NCBI GenBank assembly: GCA_012520655.1
Contig: JAAYNW010000028.1
Coordinates: 1 to 64,000, forward strand
Length of the DNA stretch: 64,000 nt
Direction: 5' to 3'
Source of the DNA: Clostridiales bacterium
GTDB taxonomy: Bacteria > Bacillota > Clostridia > Lachnospirales > Lachnospiraceae
The notes under the pieces were generated by a model that saw only the letters and a program-made list of their open reading frames with translations, was not told the origin of the DNA and ran no database searches. Position numbers and translations under genes: made by a program. This document shows, in pieces, positions 51,025-58,931 of this stretch. Every line of letters starts with the position of its first letter. Position 1 is the stretch's first letter.

Positions 51025-51843
51025 CTAATTTGCGTTTCTTTCTTTTATCGGAAAACAAAGCTCTGTAACATATTCTCTGTCATCCGAACAATTTCCGGGA
51101 GAGCTATAGTAAATCGAAAAAGTCTGTCCATCTATTTCCAAACGATTTTCTTCCAGCCATTCTGCAACAATCAAATTAATAGTACCAATTTGAGAATAGC
51201 ATCCTTTAAATACAATCGAAACTACTTCACGTTCAGGAAGGGGATATATTTTAACCTCATTGTCTGCTGCATATTCCTTATCCAAAGGAAACTGCACTTC
51301 AACATCCAACATTTCATTGCTATCATCAGCACCATGATAAACGGCCATCGCCGGTGACTCCGTATCAACCTTGATACCACAGACTTCGCATGCTTTATTC
51401 AACTGTTCCCATAGGATTCCTTCTTCAGGATAATCATGTATAATTCCTCTCAGGCTTGCCACCCACAATGGTGCAATCGTTTTCCGTACAATGGAAAGTG
51501 CATAGTCTTCCAATTTTTTATCCGTATTTATCACTACTTTGATTTGTCTGATTTGATCTTTTATTTTTCTCAGTTCTCTATATTTGCTTTGTAACTTTAA
51601 TCGTAAAAGGACAGTAACATCAGACTGTTGCATTAATAAAATTTCTTTAATTTCCTCCAGCCCAAATCCCATTGATTTCAATGATATTATTTGATTTGCT
51701 TGTAATAACTGTTGCTTATCATAATAACGATAACCATTCAGTTCATCCACATATTGCGGAACCAATAGCCCGATTTTATCATAATTGCGAAGCATATGGA
51801 TACTGATTGAAGATAATGCGGAAAACTCACCTATCCTTAACAT
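51025..51843 (-). CDS. MerR family regulator with GyrI-like ligand domain
   Basis: A 272-residue regulator. The N-terminal MerR winged helix (GEFSALSSISIHMLRNYDKIGLLVPQYVDE, YRYYDKQQLLQANQIISLKSMGFGLEEIKEIL) is followed by a coiled coil near residues 85-115. A GyrI/BmrR-type effector-binding domain covers residues ~120-270. BmrR-type domains bind diverse hydrophobic or cationic molecules. Its start follows AAGGTGAAAAC. It lies 84 bases upstream of the BtrH-like gene and probably shares its transcript, which would make the group self-regulating. Confidence 0.88.
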   Translation of the reverse strand: MLRIGEFSALSSISIHMLRNYDKIGLLVPQYVDELNGYRYYDKQQLLQANQIISLKSMGFGLEEIKEILLMQQSDVTVLLRLKLQSKYRELRKIKDQIRQIKVVINTDKKLEDYALSIVRKTIAPLWVASLRGIIHDYPEEGILWEQLNKACEVCGIKVDTESPAMAVYHGADDSNEMLDVEVQFPLDKEYAADNEVKIYPLPEREVVSIVFKGCYSQIGTINLIVAEWLEENRLEIDGQTFSIYYSSPGNCSDDREYVTELCFPIKERNAN

Positions 51844-52179
51844 GTTTTCACCTTCTTTAAGTAATTGTAAACCCCTTCAAATTTATCTCGTCATTCCTAT
51901 TACATTCATAATCCGCTCCCGTTAAAATCCTCGCCGTTGTCCAGATACTTTAGTATTCCCCGGACAATCTCGTGATCCTCTTCAGGGCAGACCTCATACA
52001 GAGCCTTGCAAAAACATTTGTTCTATCCTTCTTAATATTGATATTGAATTAAATTTCATAGTACTGTATTTCTTACCAACTATCAATAGTATAATTTGAA
52101 TATTCTACATATGAGAGGAAATCGCTTGAAAAGATAATGCCTCTTTACTATCTCCGCAATTTATGATTACTACTATCAA
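51844..52179. other. Decayed intergenic region between the MerR gene and the membrane protein gene
   Basis: Apart from the minus-strand coding remnant listed separately, I see no gene. The right part holds AT-rich sequence with a TATAAT-like box near 52088 but no -35 at the right distance. The plus-strand membrane protein frame stays open upstream of its GTG into this region without a start codon or ribosome binding site. Confidence 0.4.
51906..52022 (-). pseudogene. Coding remnant, C-terminal piece of an unrecognised protein
   Basis: An open frame of 38 codons ends in TGA and begins right after an in-frame TAG, with no start codon. The translation (KALYEVCPEEDHEIV, RGILKYLDNGEDFNGSGL) looks like a genuine helical protein C-terminus rather than chance. 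The intact parent is not in the window. Probably the tail of a gene lost by deletion. Confidence 0.35.
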
Positions 52180-52596
52180 GTGTCAAAAACACTTATCATA
52201 GTATCCGCAATTTTTATTATAGTGTTTGCTGTCGGAGCGTGTATATTTACTTGCTTTTTTAGTGTTAACGAAACAAAAGATGTGGTTACTGCTGCTTCAA
52301 AAATACACGGTGCGGGTTCGGTTATCGGATTCATCTTATTTTTGCTTGTTCCGCTGATTTTTGCCATACTCTCATTCAAAGCCAATGATGGAATAACCGG
52401 AATAATATCCGTGATTTCCTTTATACTTGCTTTCCTATTTTTTGTGCTATTTATCATGGCAGATAAACCGGAATTCTCTAAATCAATAGTGGCAAAGGAA
52501 GGTTTATGGCAACAAATGAACTTATTCTTTATGTATCTTCCACTTGGATACATTTCAATAAAAAAATTTTTGGACTGGTTAAGTAGCTATTCCTAA
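52180..52596 (+). CDS. DUF998-like membrane protein, probably 5'-truncated
   Basis: A 138-residue frame with four hydrophobic segments. Its C-terminal half (KIHGAGSVIGFILFLLVPLIFAIL, FLFFVLFIMADKPEFSKS, EGLWQQMNLFFMYLPLGYISIK) resembles the last three helices of DUF998 membrane proteins, which are usually about 200 residues. The GTG start has no ribosome binding site, and the frame continues upstream for about 14 more codons (LFTISAIYDYYYQ) to a stop with no initiator. I think the N-terminal part was lost, so this may be a pseudogene. Its last four bases overlap the end of the opposing PadR gene. Confidence 0.5.
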   Translation: MSKTLIIVSAIFIIVFAVGACIFTCFFSVNETKDVVTAASKIHGAGSVIGFILFLLVPLIFAILSFKANDGITGIISVISFILAFLFFVLFIMADKPEFSKSIVAKEGLWQQMNLFFMYLPLGYISIKKFLDWLSSYS

Positions 52597-53132
52597 TGCT
52601 GTAATTCTTCTATTGTTTCATCGCACCAATGTATAACAGCTTCATTTGATATTATACCCTTTCTTAGAATTGCATTGATAAAAAGGAATCGCTCCTTCGA
52701 TATTTCTTGGATGCCCTGTTTCAAGTCCTCTTGCATTCTAAGATACTTTTCAATATTCTCTTCATGCCGTTCCTTATAATTTTCCAGCATACGGATTACA
52801 TTTTCCCTCGGCTGGCTGCTTGAAAACAATAATTTCAGCATAAATTCAGAGCGTATTGGTTGTTGCATGGTCTCTTCCAAAAACCATGCCTCAAGCTCCC
52901 GTTTTCCCTTTGGGGTTATTCCATACCGAATTTTCTTTTCATTTTTTTCTTTGTAAACTATTTCAATCATCCCATCCTCCAACATCTTTTTTAATGTTGG
53001 ATAGATATGCCCGAAATTTTCATTCCAAAATCCAGACAGTACCTTGTCACTATACTTTTTTATGTCATATCCGGTACTTGGCGATAGACTTAAAATACCC
53101 AAAATAGCATACATGGATTTATTATTTAACAC
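52593..53132 (-). CDS. PadR family transcriptional regulator
   Basis: A 179-residue regulator. The N-terminal winged helix has MYAILGILSLSPSTGYDIKKYSDKVLSGFWNENFGHIYPTLKKMLEDGMI, the diagnostic PadR pattern. An AF2212-type C-terminal helical domain follows (ENYKERHEENIEKYLRM). It begins at GTG after GGAGACAGGGACG and overlaps the glycosyltransferase stop by seven bases, so the two are translationally coupled. The promoter upstream of the glycosyltransferase has a perfect inverted repeat that probably binds this repressor, which would be relieved by a xenobiotic or antibiotic-like ligand. Confidence 0.9.
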   Translation of the reverse strand: MLNNKSMYAILGILSLSPSTGYDIKKYSDKVLSGFWNENFGHIYPTLKKMLEDGMIEIVYKEKNEKKIRYGITPKGKRELEAWFLEETMQQPIRSEFMLKLLFSSSQPRENVIRMLENYKERHEENIEKYLRMQEDLKQGIQEISKERFLFINAILRKGIISNEAVIHWCDETIEELQH

Positions 53133-54328
53133 CGTCCCTGTCTCCTCTCTTTACAAGCATCAGCGTATTCTTTGAGTTTGCATACTGTCTGCTCAAGCTT
53201 AGCAAAATTCTTCATTTCCAAAGAAATTTGCATGCAATTTCCCTTGATATTCCTATCCATTATGAGGGCTTCCGTTTTATTTCTCAACTCTTCCGGAGAT
53301 AATTCCTTTATGCTTTCCGTTATTCCTAGTTGCATAGAAACGAGGCGCTTGGCCACCATATGCTGGTCATTGACCCGAGGCAATGCAAGCATCGGAACTC
53401 CAAAGTATAAGGCTTCGTTCACACTGTTAAAACCCGCATGAGTAATAAATACATCAGCCCGCTTTAAAATCTCTAGCTGCGGAAGAAAGCTTTTTACCAA
53501 GAAATTGGGAGGAATCTCACCTAATTGTGTAGCATCACACTTCTTTCCAATGGACATGCATACATAATAATCCGTATTACGGAATGCCGAGATACATGTC
53601 TTATAAAAATCTACAAAATCTGTATTTAGACTTCCAAGTGAAATATATATAAGCTTTCTGTCTCCTATCACAGAAGAATCCAGATCATGTGTTTCCTGTA
53701 GCCGGTCAATGGACGGACCCGCAAATAAATAGTCAGGCTCGTGTACCTCCTCCTCTCCGTTAAAATTACGAGTGGTGTATACGATATTCAGATCTCCTTT
53801 GCTTGTAAAAACCTGTTCTAATGAAGGCTCTTCAATTTTATAGCTTTCACATATTCTCTTTAATATTCGATAACAATGATCTAATTGAGGATGAAATCCT
53901 GCCACAAGCATCTGCTTTGGAACCGGTGCCTGACTCATTGCAAAGGATGAGTGTGAACATACAACCGGGATTTTAGTAATCTGTTTTAAAAAACAAGCTC
54001 CTCCAAAAAAGGAATCGCAAATAATCATATCATACATTTTTTCATTGGTAATATCCAATATCTCCGGTAGCGCCACTTCATCATACAAAAGAATATATTC
54101 CATCAACATGAAAAACGGATGCCTATCTGTGGGACGGTATTCTTTTAAGAACAGTTCCAACTTATTACTATATCCAATCCATTTTGCCCCCATCTTTGTT
54201 ACCTGTTTCGAAAATGGTTCTGAGCAAAAATAATTAACCTGATTTCCTCCCTCCGTAAGTTTCTTTACTAATCCGAGCGTAGGGTTAATATGCCCGTGCA
54301 AATTTGCATTTATAAACAGAATATTCAT
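53126..54328 (-). CDS. Macrolide/MGT-type UDP-sugar glycosyltransferase
   Basis: A 400-residue GT1-family enzyme. The N-terminus has FINANLHGHINPTLGLVKKLTEGG, with the catalytic His (GHINP). The C-terminal donor site has FITHAGFNSVNEALYFGVPMLALPRVNDQHMVAKRL, a variant of the family HGGxNSxxE motif. Such enzymes transfer glucose from UDP-glucose to hydroxyl groups of macrolides, flavonoids or other small molecules and often inactivate antibiotics. AGGAGTG precedes the ATG. With its PadR partner, the likely role is ligand-inducible detoxification of a small molecule. The acceptor is unknown. Confidence 0.9.
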   Translation of the reverse strand: MNILFINANLHGHINPTLGLVKKLTEGGNQVNYFCSEPFSKQVTKMGAKWIGYSNKLELFLKEYRPTDRHPFFMLMEYILLYDEVALPEILDITNEKMYDMIICDSFFGGACFLKQITKIPVVCSHSSFAMSQAPVPKQMLVAGFHPQLDHCYRILKRICESYKIEEPSLEQVFTSKGDLNIVYTTRNFNGEEEVHEPDYLFAGPSIDRLQETHDLDSSVIGDRKLIYISLGSLNTDFVDFYKTCISAFRNTDYYVCMSIGKKCDATQLGEIPPNFLVKSFLPQLEILKRADVFITHAGFNSVNEALYFGVPMLALPRVNDQHMVAKRLVSMQLGITESIKELSPEELRNKTEALIMDRNIKGNCMQISLEMKNFAKLEQTVCKLKEYADACKERRQGRC

Positions 54329-54343
54329 TACCTTTACACTCCT

Positions 54344-54391
54344 AACTATATCACTCTGACATACGTTATGGTATATCAGAGTGATATAGTT
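54344..54391. promoter_or_regulatory. Perfect 16-bp-arm inverted repeat, probable PadR operator
   Basis: AACTATATCACTCTGA (54344-54359) and its exact reverse complement (54376-54391) are separated by 16 bases. The right arm fills the spacer between the -35 and -10 boxes of the glycosyltransferase-PadR promoter, and the left arm lies just downstream of the -10. Binding would block polymerase. A matching RNA hairpin cannot be excluded. Confidence 0.7.
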
Positions 54392-54396
54392 GTCAA
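54368..54396 (-). promoter_or_regulatory. Promoter of the glycosyltransferase-PadR operon
   Basis: TTGACA and TACCAT are exactly 17 bases apart on the minus strand, with AGGAG and the ATG about 40 bases downstream. It is embedded in the inverted repeat. Confidence 0.65.
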
Positions 54397-54581
54397 GATG
54401 GTTTTAACAAAAGCTGAATCAGTTTCTATAAAAAACACAGAGGAACCAAATTCCGCCCATATAAAATTAATGGATTCTCCAGATGTGCCACGTGGGTTCC
54501 TTAATTCGGATGCTTCTACTTTAATTTTTTCTTCGCATATAATATTGCAAAAACAAAATTATGATGATTTTTTTAAATATC

Positions 54582-54610
54582 TTGACAACGCCTCTCTACC
54601 GTGATATATT
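54582..54610 (+). promoter_or_regulatory. Sigma-A promoter of the cold shock gene
   Basis: TTGACA and TATATT are exactly 17 bases apart. The predicted transcript begins near 54617 and has a leader of about 118 bases. Confidence 0.75.
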
Positions 54611-54638
54611 GAGATAGTATTTTGATAAAGTTTTGATT

Positions 54639-54699
54639 TCACATATTTTTTGTAAATCATTATTGTATTGATGACTTACAAAAAATATGTGATTTTTTT
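54639..54699 (+). terminator. Long leader hairpin with T-run ahead of the cold shock gene
   Basis: TCACATATTTTTTGTAA (54639-54655) pairs exactly with 54676-54692. Four more pairs lie beyond one mismatch, around a ten-base loop, and seven T follow immediately. It looks like an intrinsic terminator inside the leader of the gene, 35 bases before the start codon. It might act as an attenuator or a cold-sensitive structure. Confidence 0.6.
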
Positions 54700-54734
54700 A
54701 TTTAAATATAATTTAAAATAAGGAGGTATCTTTC

Positions 54735-54935
54735 ATGAATAAAGGTACAGTAAAATGGTTTAACGGACAAAAAGGTTTTGGTTTCATCTCTGATGAGCAG
54801 GGTAATGATGTATTCGTACATTACTCAGGTCTTGCAATGGATGGATATAAAACATTAGATGAAGGACAGCGCGTAACATTTGATGTTACGAAAGGTGCAC
54901 GTGGATTACAGGCAGTTAATGTTTGTCTCGCATAA
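54735..54935 (+). CDS. cspA: Cold shock protein (CspA family)
   Basis: A 66-residue cold shock domain protein, [18 protein letters not shown] onward, with RNP1 (KGFGFI) and RNP2 (VFVHY) and the usual ending. It binds single-stranded RNA and DNA and melts secondary structure. AAGGAGG lies nine bases before the ATG. The gene is flanked by its own promoter and terminator and is a single transcription unit. Confidence 0.97.
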   Translation: MNKGTVKWFNGQKGFGFISDEQGNDVFVHYSGLAMDGYKTLDEGQRVTFDVTKGARGLQAVNVCLA

Positions 54936-54944
54936 GTAGCGTTT

Positions 54945-54976
54945 CAAAAAAGATCACTTTGTAAGTGGTCTTTTTT
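54945..54976 (+). terminator. Terminator of the cold shock gene
   Basis: AAAAAAGATCACTT pairs with AGTGGTCTTTTTT around a four-base loop and ends in a T-run, ten bases after the stop codon. Confidence 0.85.
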
Positions 54977-55031
54977 GTTTCATGTCACAAATGAAATCTG
55001 CGATGATATTGAAGAAGTTACGGATTTAATT

Positions 55032-55072
55032 ATAGCCAGATTGGATTCAATTATCCTTTCCGGCTATTTTTT
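55032..55072. terminator. Probable intrinsic terminator with nested stem
   Basis: ATAGCC (55032-55037) pairs with GGCTAT (55062-55067), with an inner GGAT...ATCC stem. Six T follow on the plus strand and six T on the minus strand side are weaker. No gene is clearly assigned to it. Confidence 0.4.
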
Positions 55073-55172
55073 ACGACGTATTTTGTCCTTCTAGCTTGGT
55101 GTAAGCTTCTAACTCTGCTTGCTCTAATTTATTTCTAGTTGGCAATGCAAACTTACGCCAATTTGGTGTCAT
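55071..55172 (-). CDS. Possible small ORF or remnant, 33 residues
   Basis: An open frame reads MTPNWRKFALPTRNKLEQAE and continues to EAYTKLEGQNTS before TAA. The composition looks like real protein (a helix-forming second half). No ribosome binding site is visible before the ATG. It may be a fragment of a deleted gene. I do not recognise it. Confidence 0.25.
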   Translation of the reverse strand: MTPNWRKFALPTRNKLEQAELEAYTKLEGQNTS

Positions 55173-55250
55173 TTATAAGAATTTATATTACTTTATTGTT
55201 ATTTCTGTATTGCCAAACATATTGAAAATATGTAGTATTTATTGTATTTT

Positions 55251-56156
55251 CTACAGTTCGTAAGGAGTCACCTGATATACATAATAATTCAACCAATTGG
55301 CATACATACAGTTGCAGTGTGCGCGCCACTGGAGGTTCGGTTTTTCTGTGGGATCATTATTGGGATAGTAATTGTGAGGGATATCTATCGGCAAGCCTTT
55401 TTCCTTATCGCGTACGTATTCATTGTGCAAAGTCATGCGGTCGTATTCCGGGTGTCCCATAACGAATATCTGTTTTCCTTCACCCGCAATACAGAGTGCC
55501 ACACCGGTTTCCTCCGATTCCGCCAGTACAAGCAACTCCTTGCATGTATGAACCGCTTCTGCGGATACCGTTGTATGGCGGCTGTGAGGAACGAGGAAAT
55601 AGTCATCAAAGCCTCTTACAAGAGGAATCTTTCGGTTCATTACTTTATGTTCGTATATACCGAAAAGCTTTGCCGGAAGAAGTTCTTTATCCAGCCCAAA
55701 ATGATAAAACAACCCCGCCTGTGCCCCCCAGCAGATATGTAAGGTGGATGTCACATTTTTCTTGGACCATTCCATTATTTCACACAATTCATCCCAATAA
55801 TCCACCTCTTCAAACGCAATCTGCTCTACCGGCGCTCCGGTAATAATCAAGCCGTCATACTTATTTATCTTCAGCTCATCGAAAGTATTATAAAACTTGT
55901 TCAAATGATTCATGGAGGTATTAAGCGAACGGTGACTGTTCATTTTCATAAACGTCACATCCACCTGAAGAGGCGAATTCGATAGCGCTCTCAATAACTG
56001 CAGCTCCGTATCCTGCTTGATGGGCATCAAATTTAAGATACAGATCTGCAGCGGACGAATATCCTGATGCAGTGCCCTATTCTCATCCACTACGAATATA
56101 TTTTCGTTCTCCAATATCCCTTTTGCCGGCAAATCATTCTGAGTCTTAATTGGCAT
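55251..56156 (-). CDS. metA: Homoserine O-acyltransferase (MetA), acetyl-type by residue 111
   Basis: MetA activates homoserine for methionine synthesis. The 301-residue protein has the catalytic Cys142 in [12 protein letters not shown] and the His/Glu pair in VMGHPEYDR (His235). Residue 111, in ITGAPVEQ, is Glu. In published work on MetA enzymes, Glu at 111 gives acetyl-CoA use and Gly gives succinyl-CoA use, so this is more likely a homoserine O-acetyltransferase despite the usual name. The start follows GGAGGAGAAATTC and overlaps the ligA stop by eleven bases. No methionine riboswitch is seen because it is inside an operon. Confidence 0.93.
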   Translation of the reverse strand: MPIKTQNDLPAKGILENENIFVVDENRALHQDIRPLQICILNLMPIKQDTELQLLRALSNSPLQVDVTFMKMNSHRSLNTSMNHLNKFYNTFDELKINKYDGLIITGAPVEQIAFEEVDYWDELCEIMEWSKKNVTSTLHICWGAQAGLFYHFGLDKELLPAKLFGIYEHKVMNRKIPLVRGFDDYFLVPHSRHTTVSAEAVHTCKELLVLAESEETGVALCIAGEGKQIFVMGHPEYDRMTLHNEYVRDKEKGLPIDIPHNYYPNNDPTEKPNLQWRAHCNCMYANWLNYYVYQVTPYEL

Positions 56157-58131
56157 GAATTTCTCCTCCTAAAAACTGTTCTATAAATTGCTCTTCCGTA
56201 AGTATCGGCACTTGCAATTCCTTTGCCTTCTTATTTTTCGATGAAGAAGAAGCAATATCATTATTTATCAAGCAATCTGTTTTGGATGTTACACTACCTG
56301 TTACTTTCCCGCCCTTTTTCTCAATAATTTCTTTGAGTTCATTCCGGTTGACATAATGATTCAGGCTTCCTGTTATAACAAATACCTTACCGGACAAGGT
56401 CTGACTGCCTTCCTCCAACTCATCTACCTCAATATCTATCTCTTTTAGCAAATTCTCCAGAATTTGCTTGTTATTCACATCTTTGAAATATTTGCAGAAG
56501 GTAGCAGCTATTACTTCGCCGATTCCGTCAATCCCGCTTAAATCCTCCGTATCCGCCGCCATCATATCGTCCAGATTATAACGATAATGCTTACATATCA
56601 TCTTCGCGTTAGCGAGTCCTATATTGGCAATTCCAAGACTGTATATAAGGCGTGGCAAGGTCGTCTTTCTCGCTGTTTCAATGCTATTTATCAGATTCCG
56701 GTATGATTTTTCCCCGAACCCTTCCATCTCAATAATTTCGTCTTTATACTTATCCAGATGAAAAATATCCGCATATTCATGAATGTAGCCTTTAACAATG
56801 AACTTCTCCAGAGTAGCCTCTGAAAGTCCATCGATATTCATGGCATCCCTGCTTACAAATAAGGTAAAAGACTTTATTTTTTTTGCATCGCAGGAAGGAT
56901 TAATGCAATACAGTGACTGTACCTCGTTAATTTTTCGTATTTCAGTGTCTCCGCCGCATACCGGACAGGTCTTTGGAATTCGAATATTATCGCTGCCGGT
57001 CAGATTCTCCGCTATCTGCGGGATGATCATATTGGCTTTATAAACGGTAATCCGGTCACCGATTCCAAGCTTCAATCCCCGCATAATACTGATATTATGC
57101 ACCGATGCACGGCTTACCGTTGTCCCTTCCAGTTCTACCGGTTCAAATATAGCCACCGGATTAATCAGTCCGGTTCTGCTGGGACTCCATTCGATTTCTT
57201 TTAATGTAGTCTCCCGTACTTCATCTTCCCATTTAAAAGCAATGGAATCTCTCGGAAACTTGGCGGTCATACCCAGAGATTGCCCATAAGCAATATCATT
57301 ATAAGCGATTACCAATCCGTCAGACGGGACATCATAGTTTTCAATTTTTTTTTCAAATTCTTCGATAGCATCTAGAATAGTATCTTTATCTACTTTTTTG
57401 TACTCTACCGTTTCAAACCCCTGTTTCTGTAAAAACAAAAACTGTTCTTCCCTGGAATTGTGAAAATCCACACCTTCCGCTTTTACAAGGGAAAAAGCAA
57501 AAAAATTCACATTCCGCCTTGCCGTAATCTCATTATTTAGCTGTCTTACGGAGCCGCTACACAGATTTCTCGGATTTTTGTATTTTGCTGCTTCCTCTTC
57601 TATTCCCTCATTTATCTTTTCAAAATCGGAATACGTTATTACTGCCTCTCCTCTGAGTATTAATTCACCTTTATAAGGAATGGACACCGGCAGATTACGA
57701 AAAGTTCTGGCGTTATTTGTGACGACTTCGCCTACCTCCCCATTTCCTCTTGTAACAGCTTTTGCAAGTTTTCCGTCAAAATATGTCAAAACAATGGTTA
57801 ATCCGTCTAATTTCCACGACAATAATGCAATTTGGTCATGCATCCAGTCCAGAAGATCTTCTCTGTTCTTTGTTTTTCCCAAAGATAACATCTGTCTTTC
57901 ATGCCGTTCTTTGGGCAGTTCGTCTACAGCCTCATATCCCACGTTTATTGTCGGACTATTCGCCAATACGGTTCCTGTTTCCTCTTCCAACCGCACCAAT
58001 TCATCATACAATTTATCATACTCAAAATTGCTCATAAATTCCGTATTATCTGCATAATATGCCTTGGATGCACGGTTAAGCAATTCTGTCAATTCTCTTA
58101 TTCTTTTTGATTTATCTTCCCTCTCACCCAT
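56146..58131 (-). CDS. ligA: NAD-dependent DNA ligase, divergent LigA
   Basis: A 661-residue LigA that seals nicks using NAD. Domains in order are: Ia ([31 protein letters not shown]), adenylation (lysine in [10 protein letters not shown] near residue 119), OB fold, a zinc finger (CPVCGGD and [10 protein letters not shown]), helix-hairpin-helix repeats ([19 protein letters not shown]) and a BRCT domain ([22 protein letters not shown]). The residues around the active site differ from the norm: the Glu two before the lysine is Ser, and TRGDG is TRGNG. The start at 58131 is ATG, six codons into a frame that opens with TTG. It may be a second, non-essential ligase. Confidence 0.88.
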   Translation of the reverse strand: MGEREDKSKRIRELTELLNRASKAYYADNTEFMSNFEYDKLYDELVRLEEETGTVLANSPTINVGYEAVDELPKERHERQMLSLGKTKNREDLLDWMHDQIALLSWKLDGLTIVLTYFDGKLAKAVTRGNGEVGEVVTNNARTFRNLPVSIPYKGELILRGEAVITYSDFEKINEGIEEEAAKYKNPRNLCSGSVRQLNNEITARRNVNFFAFSLVKAEGVDFHNSREEQFLFLQKQGFETVEYKKVDKDTILDAIEEFEKKIENYDVPSDGLVIAYNDIAYGQSLGMTAKFPRDSIAFKWEDEVRETTLKEIEWSPSRTGLINPVAIFEPVELEGTTVSRASVHNISIMRGLKLGIGDRITVYKANMIIPQIAENLTGSDNIRIPKTCPVCGGDTEIRKINEVQSLYCINPSCDAKKIKSFTLFVSRDAMNIDGLSEATLEKFIVKGYIHEYADIFHLDKYKDEIIEMEGFGEKSYRNLINSIETARKTTLPRLIYSLGIANIGLANAKMICKHYRYNLDDMMAADTEDLSGIDGIGEVIAATFCKYFKDVNNKQILENLLKEIDIEVDELEEGSQTLSGKVFVITGSLNHYVNRNELKEIIEKKGGKVTGSVTSKTDCLINNDIASSSSKNKKAKELQVPILTEEQFIEQFLGGEIHAN

Positions 58132-58202
58132 AAAAGACAACTCTTTCCTCAATCTGCTTTTTTATTCTCAACCTATTGCTTGTTTCCCGACAACCTTTTT
58201 TG

Positions 58203-58931
58203 CTATTTATACCGTATATTGCAATCTTTGTATAGCTTCTGCAATTCTTCTCCTTGAATTATACGATACTCTCCCGGTTTTAAGTTTGCAAGCATAATAT
58301 TCATAACCCGTGTTCTTTTTATCTCTTTTACCTCATATCCGAGGGTTTTCGACATCCTTCGTATCTGTCTGTTGACTCCTTGAGTCAGAACTATGTTAAA
58401 CGTATATTTTCCCACCATCGTAATTTTACACGGTCGTGTGGTAATGTCCAATTCTTTCAAATACACGCCGCCTGCCATACTTTCCAGAAAATCCTGCGTA
58501 AGTTCTTTGTCTACCTTTACCACATACTCCTTCTCATGCCGATTAGCCCCCCGCATCATAGCATCAATCAGCGCTCCGTCATTTGTCATAATAAGCAATC
58601 CTTCGGAGTCCTTATCCAGTCTGCCTGCGTATGTCAGTCTAACGGGAAACTTTAATTGATCGCTTATCTTTTTCTCCGCGTATTTATCACGTTCCGTACA
58701 TGTGATGCCTACCTGTTTATAATAAGCTAAAACTACCTTTTTATTCTTTCCGCTTACCGTCTTTCCATTTACCGCAATCGTATCCGTATCGCTTACCATA
58801 TTCCCGACGACGGCGACAGAACCGTTTACTGTTATGCGCCCTTCTTCAATCATTTTATCGGCATCACGTCTGGAACAAATACCGCATGCCGCGAGATATT
58901 TATTTAAACGCTCTTTCTTTTTTTCCACCAT
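58203..58931 (-). CDS. rluF: 23S rRNA pseudouridine synthase, RluF/RsuA family
   Basis: A 242-residue pseudouridine synthase with an N-terminal S4 domain (RLNKYLAACGICSRRDADKMIEEGRITVNG). The catalytic motif is YAGRLDKDSEGLLIMTNDG, with the active Asp in GRLDKDSEG. RQIRRMSKTLGYEV is the C-terminal motif. The nearest well-known members modify 23S U2604 (RluF) or U2605 (RluB). The start ATG overlaps the stop of the upstream gene (TAAATG). GGGAAATAA precedes it. Confidence 0.9.
   Translation of the reverse strand: MVEKKKERLNKYLAACGICSRRDADKMIEEGRITVNGSVAVVGNMVSDTDTIAVNGKTVSGKNKKVVLAYYKQVGITCTERDKYAEKKISDQLKFPVRLTYAGRLDKDSEGLLIMTNDGALIDAMMRGANRHEKEYVVKVDKELTQDFLESMAGGVYLKELDITTRPCKITMVGKYTFNIVLTQGVNRQIRRMSKTLGYEVKEIKRTRVMNIMLANLKPGEYRIIQGEELQKLYKDCNIRYK

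Larger units (their letters stand above)
54397..54734. other. Intergenic region between the glycosyltransferase operon and the cold shock gene
   Basis: No convincing gene is seen. A plus-strand open frame of 104 codons crosses the PadR operator and lacks a ribosome binding site and any family resemblance, so I do not call it. The right half contains the cold shock promoter and leader hairpin listed separately. Confidence 0.5.
54977..55250. other. Region between the cold shock gene and metA with small coding-like remnants
   Basis: Two short protein-like frames occur. One is plus-strand (about 38 codons from 54979, NEICDDIEEVTDLII, no start). The other is the minus-strand frame listed separately. 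A hairpin with a T-run (55032-55072, ATAGCC...GGCTAT) interrupts them. The area appears decayed. Confidence 0.35.

Noticed and set aside
54290-54604. Plus-strand frame of 104 codons between the glycosyltransferase and the cold shock gene
   Set aside because: It crosses the PadR operator and the glycosyltransferase start, has no ribosome binding site and its translation is low-complexity with no family pattern.
51844-55250. An integrated mobile element explaining the accessory genes
   Set aside because: No integrase, transposase, terminal repeats or attachment-site duplication could be found, only small coding remnants.
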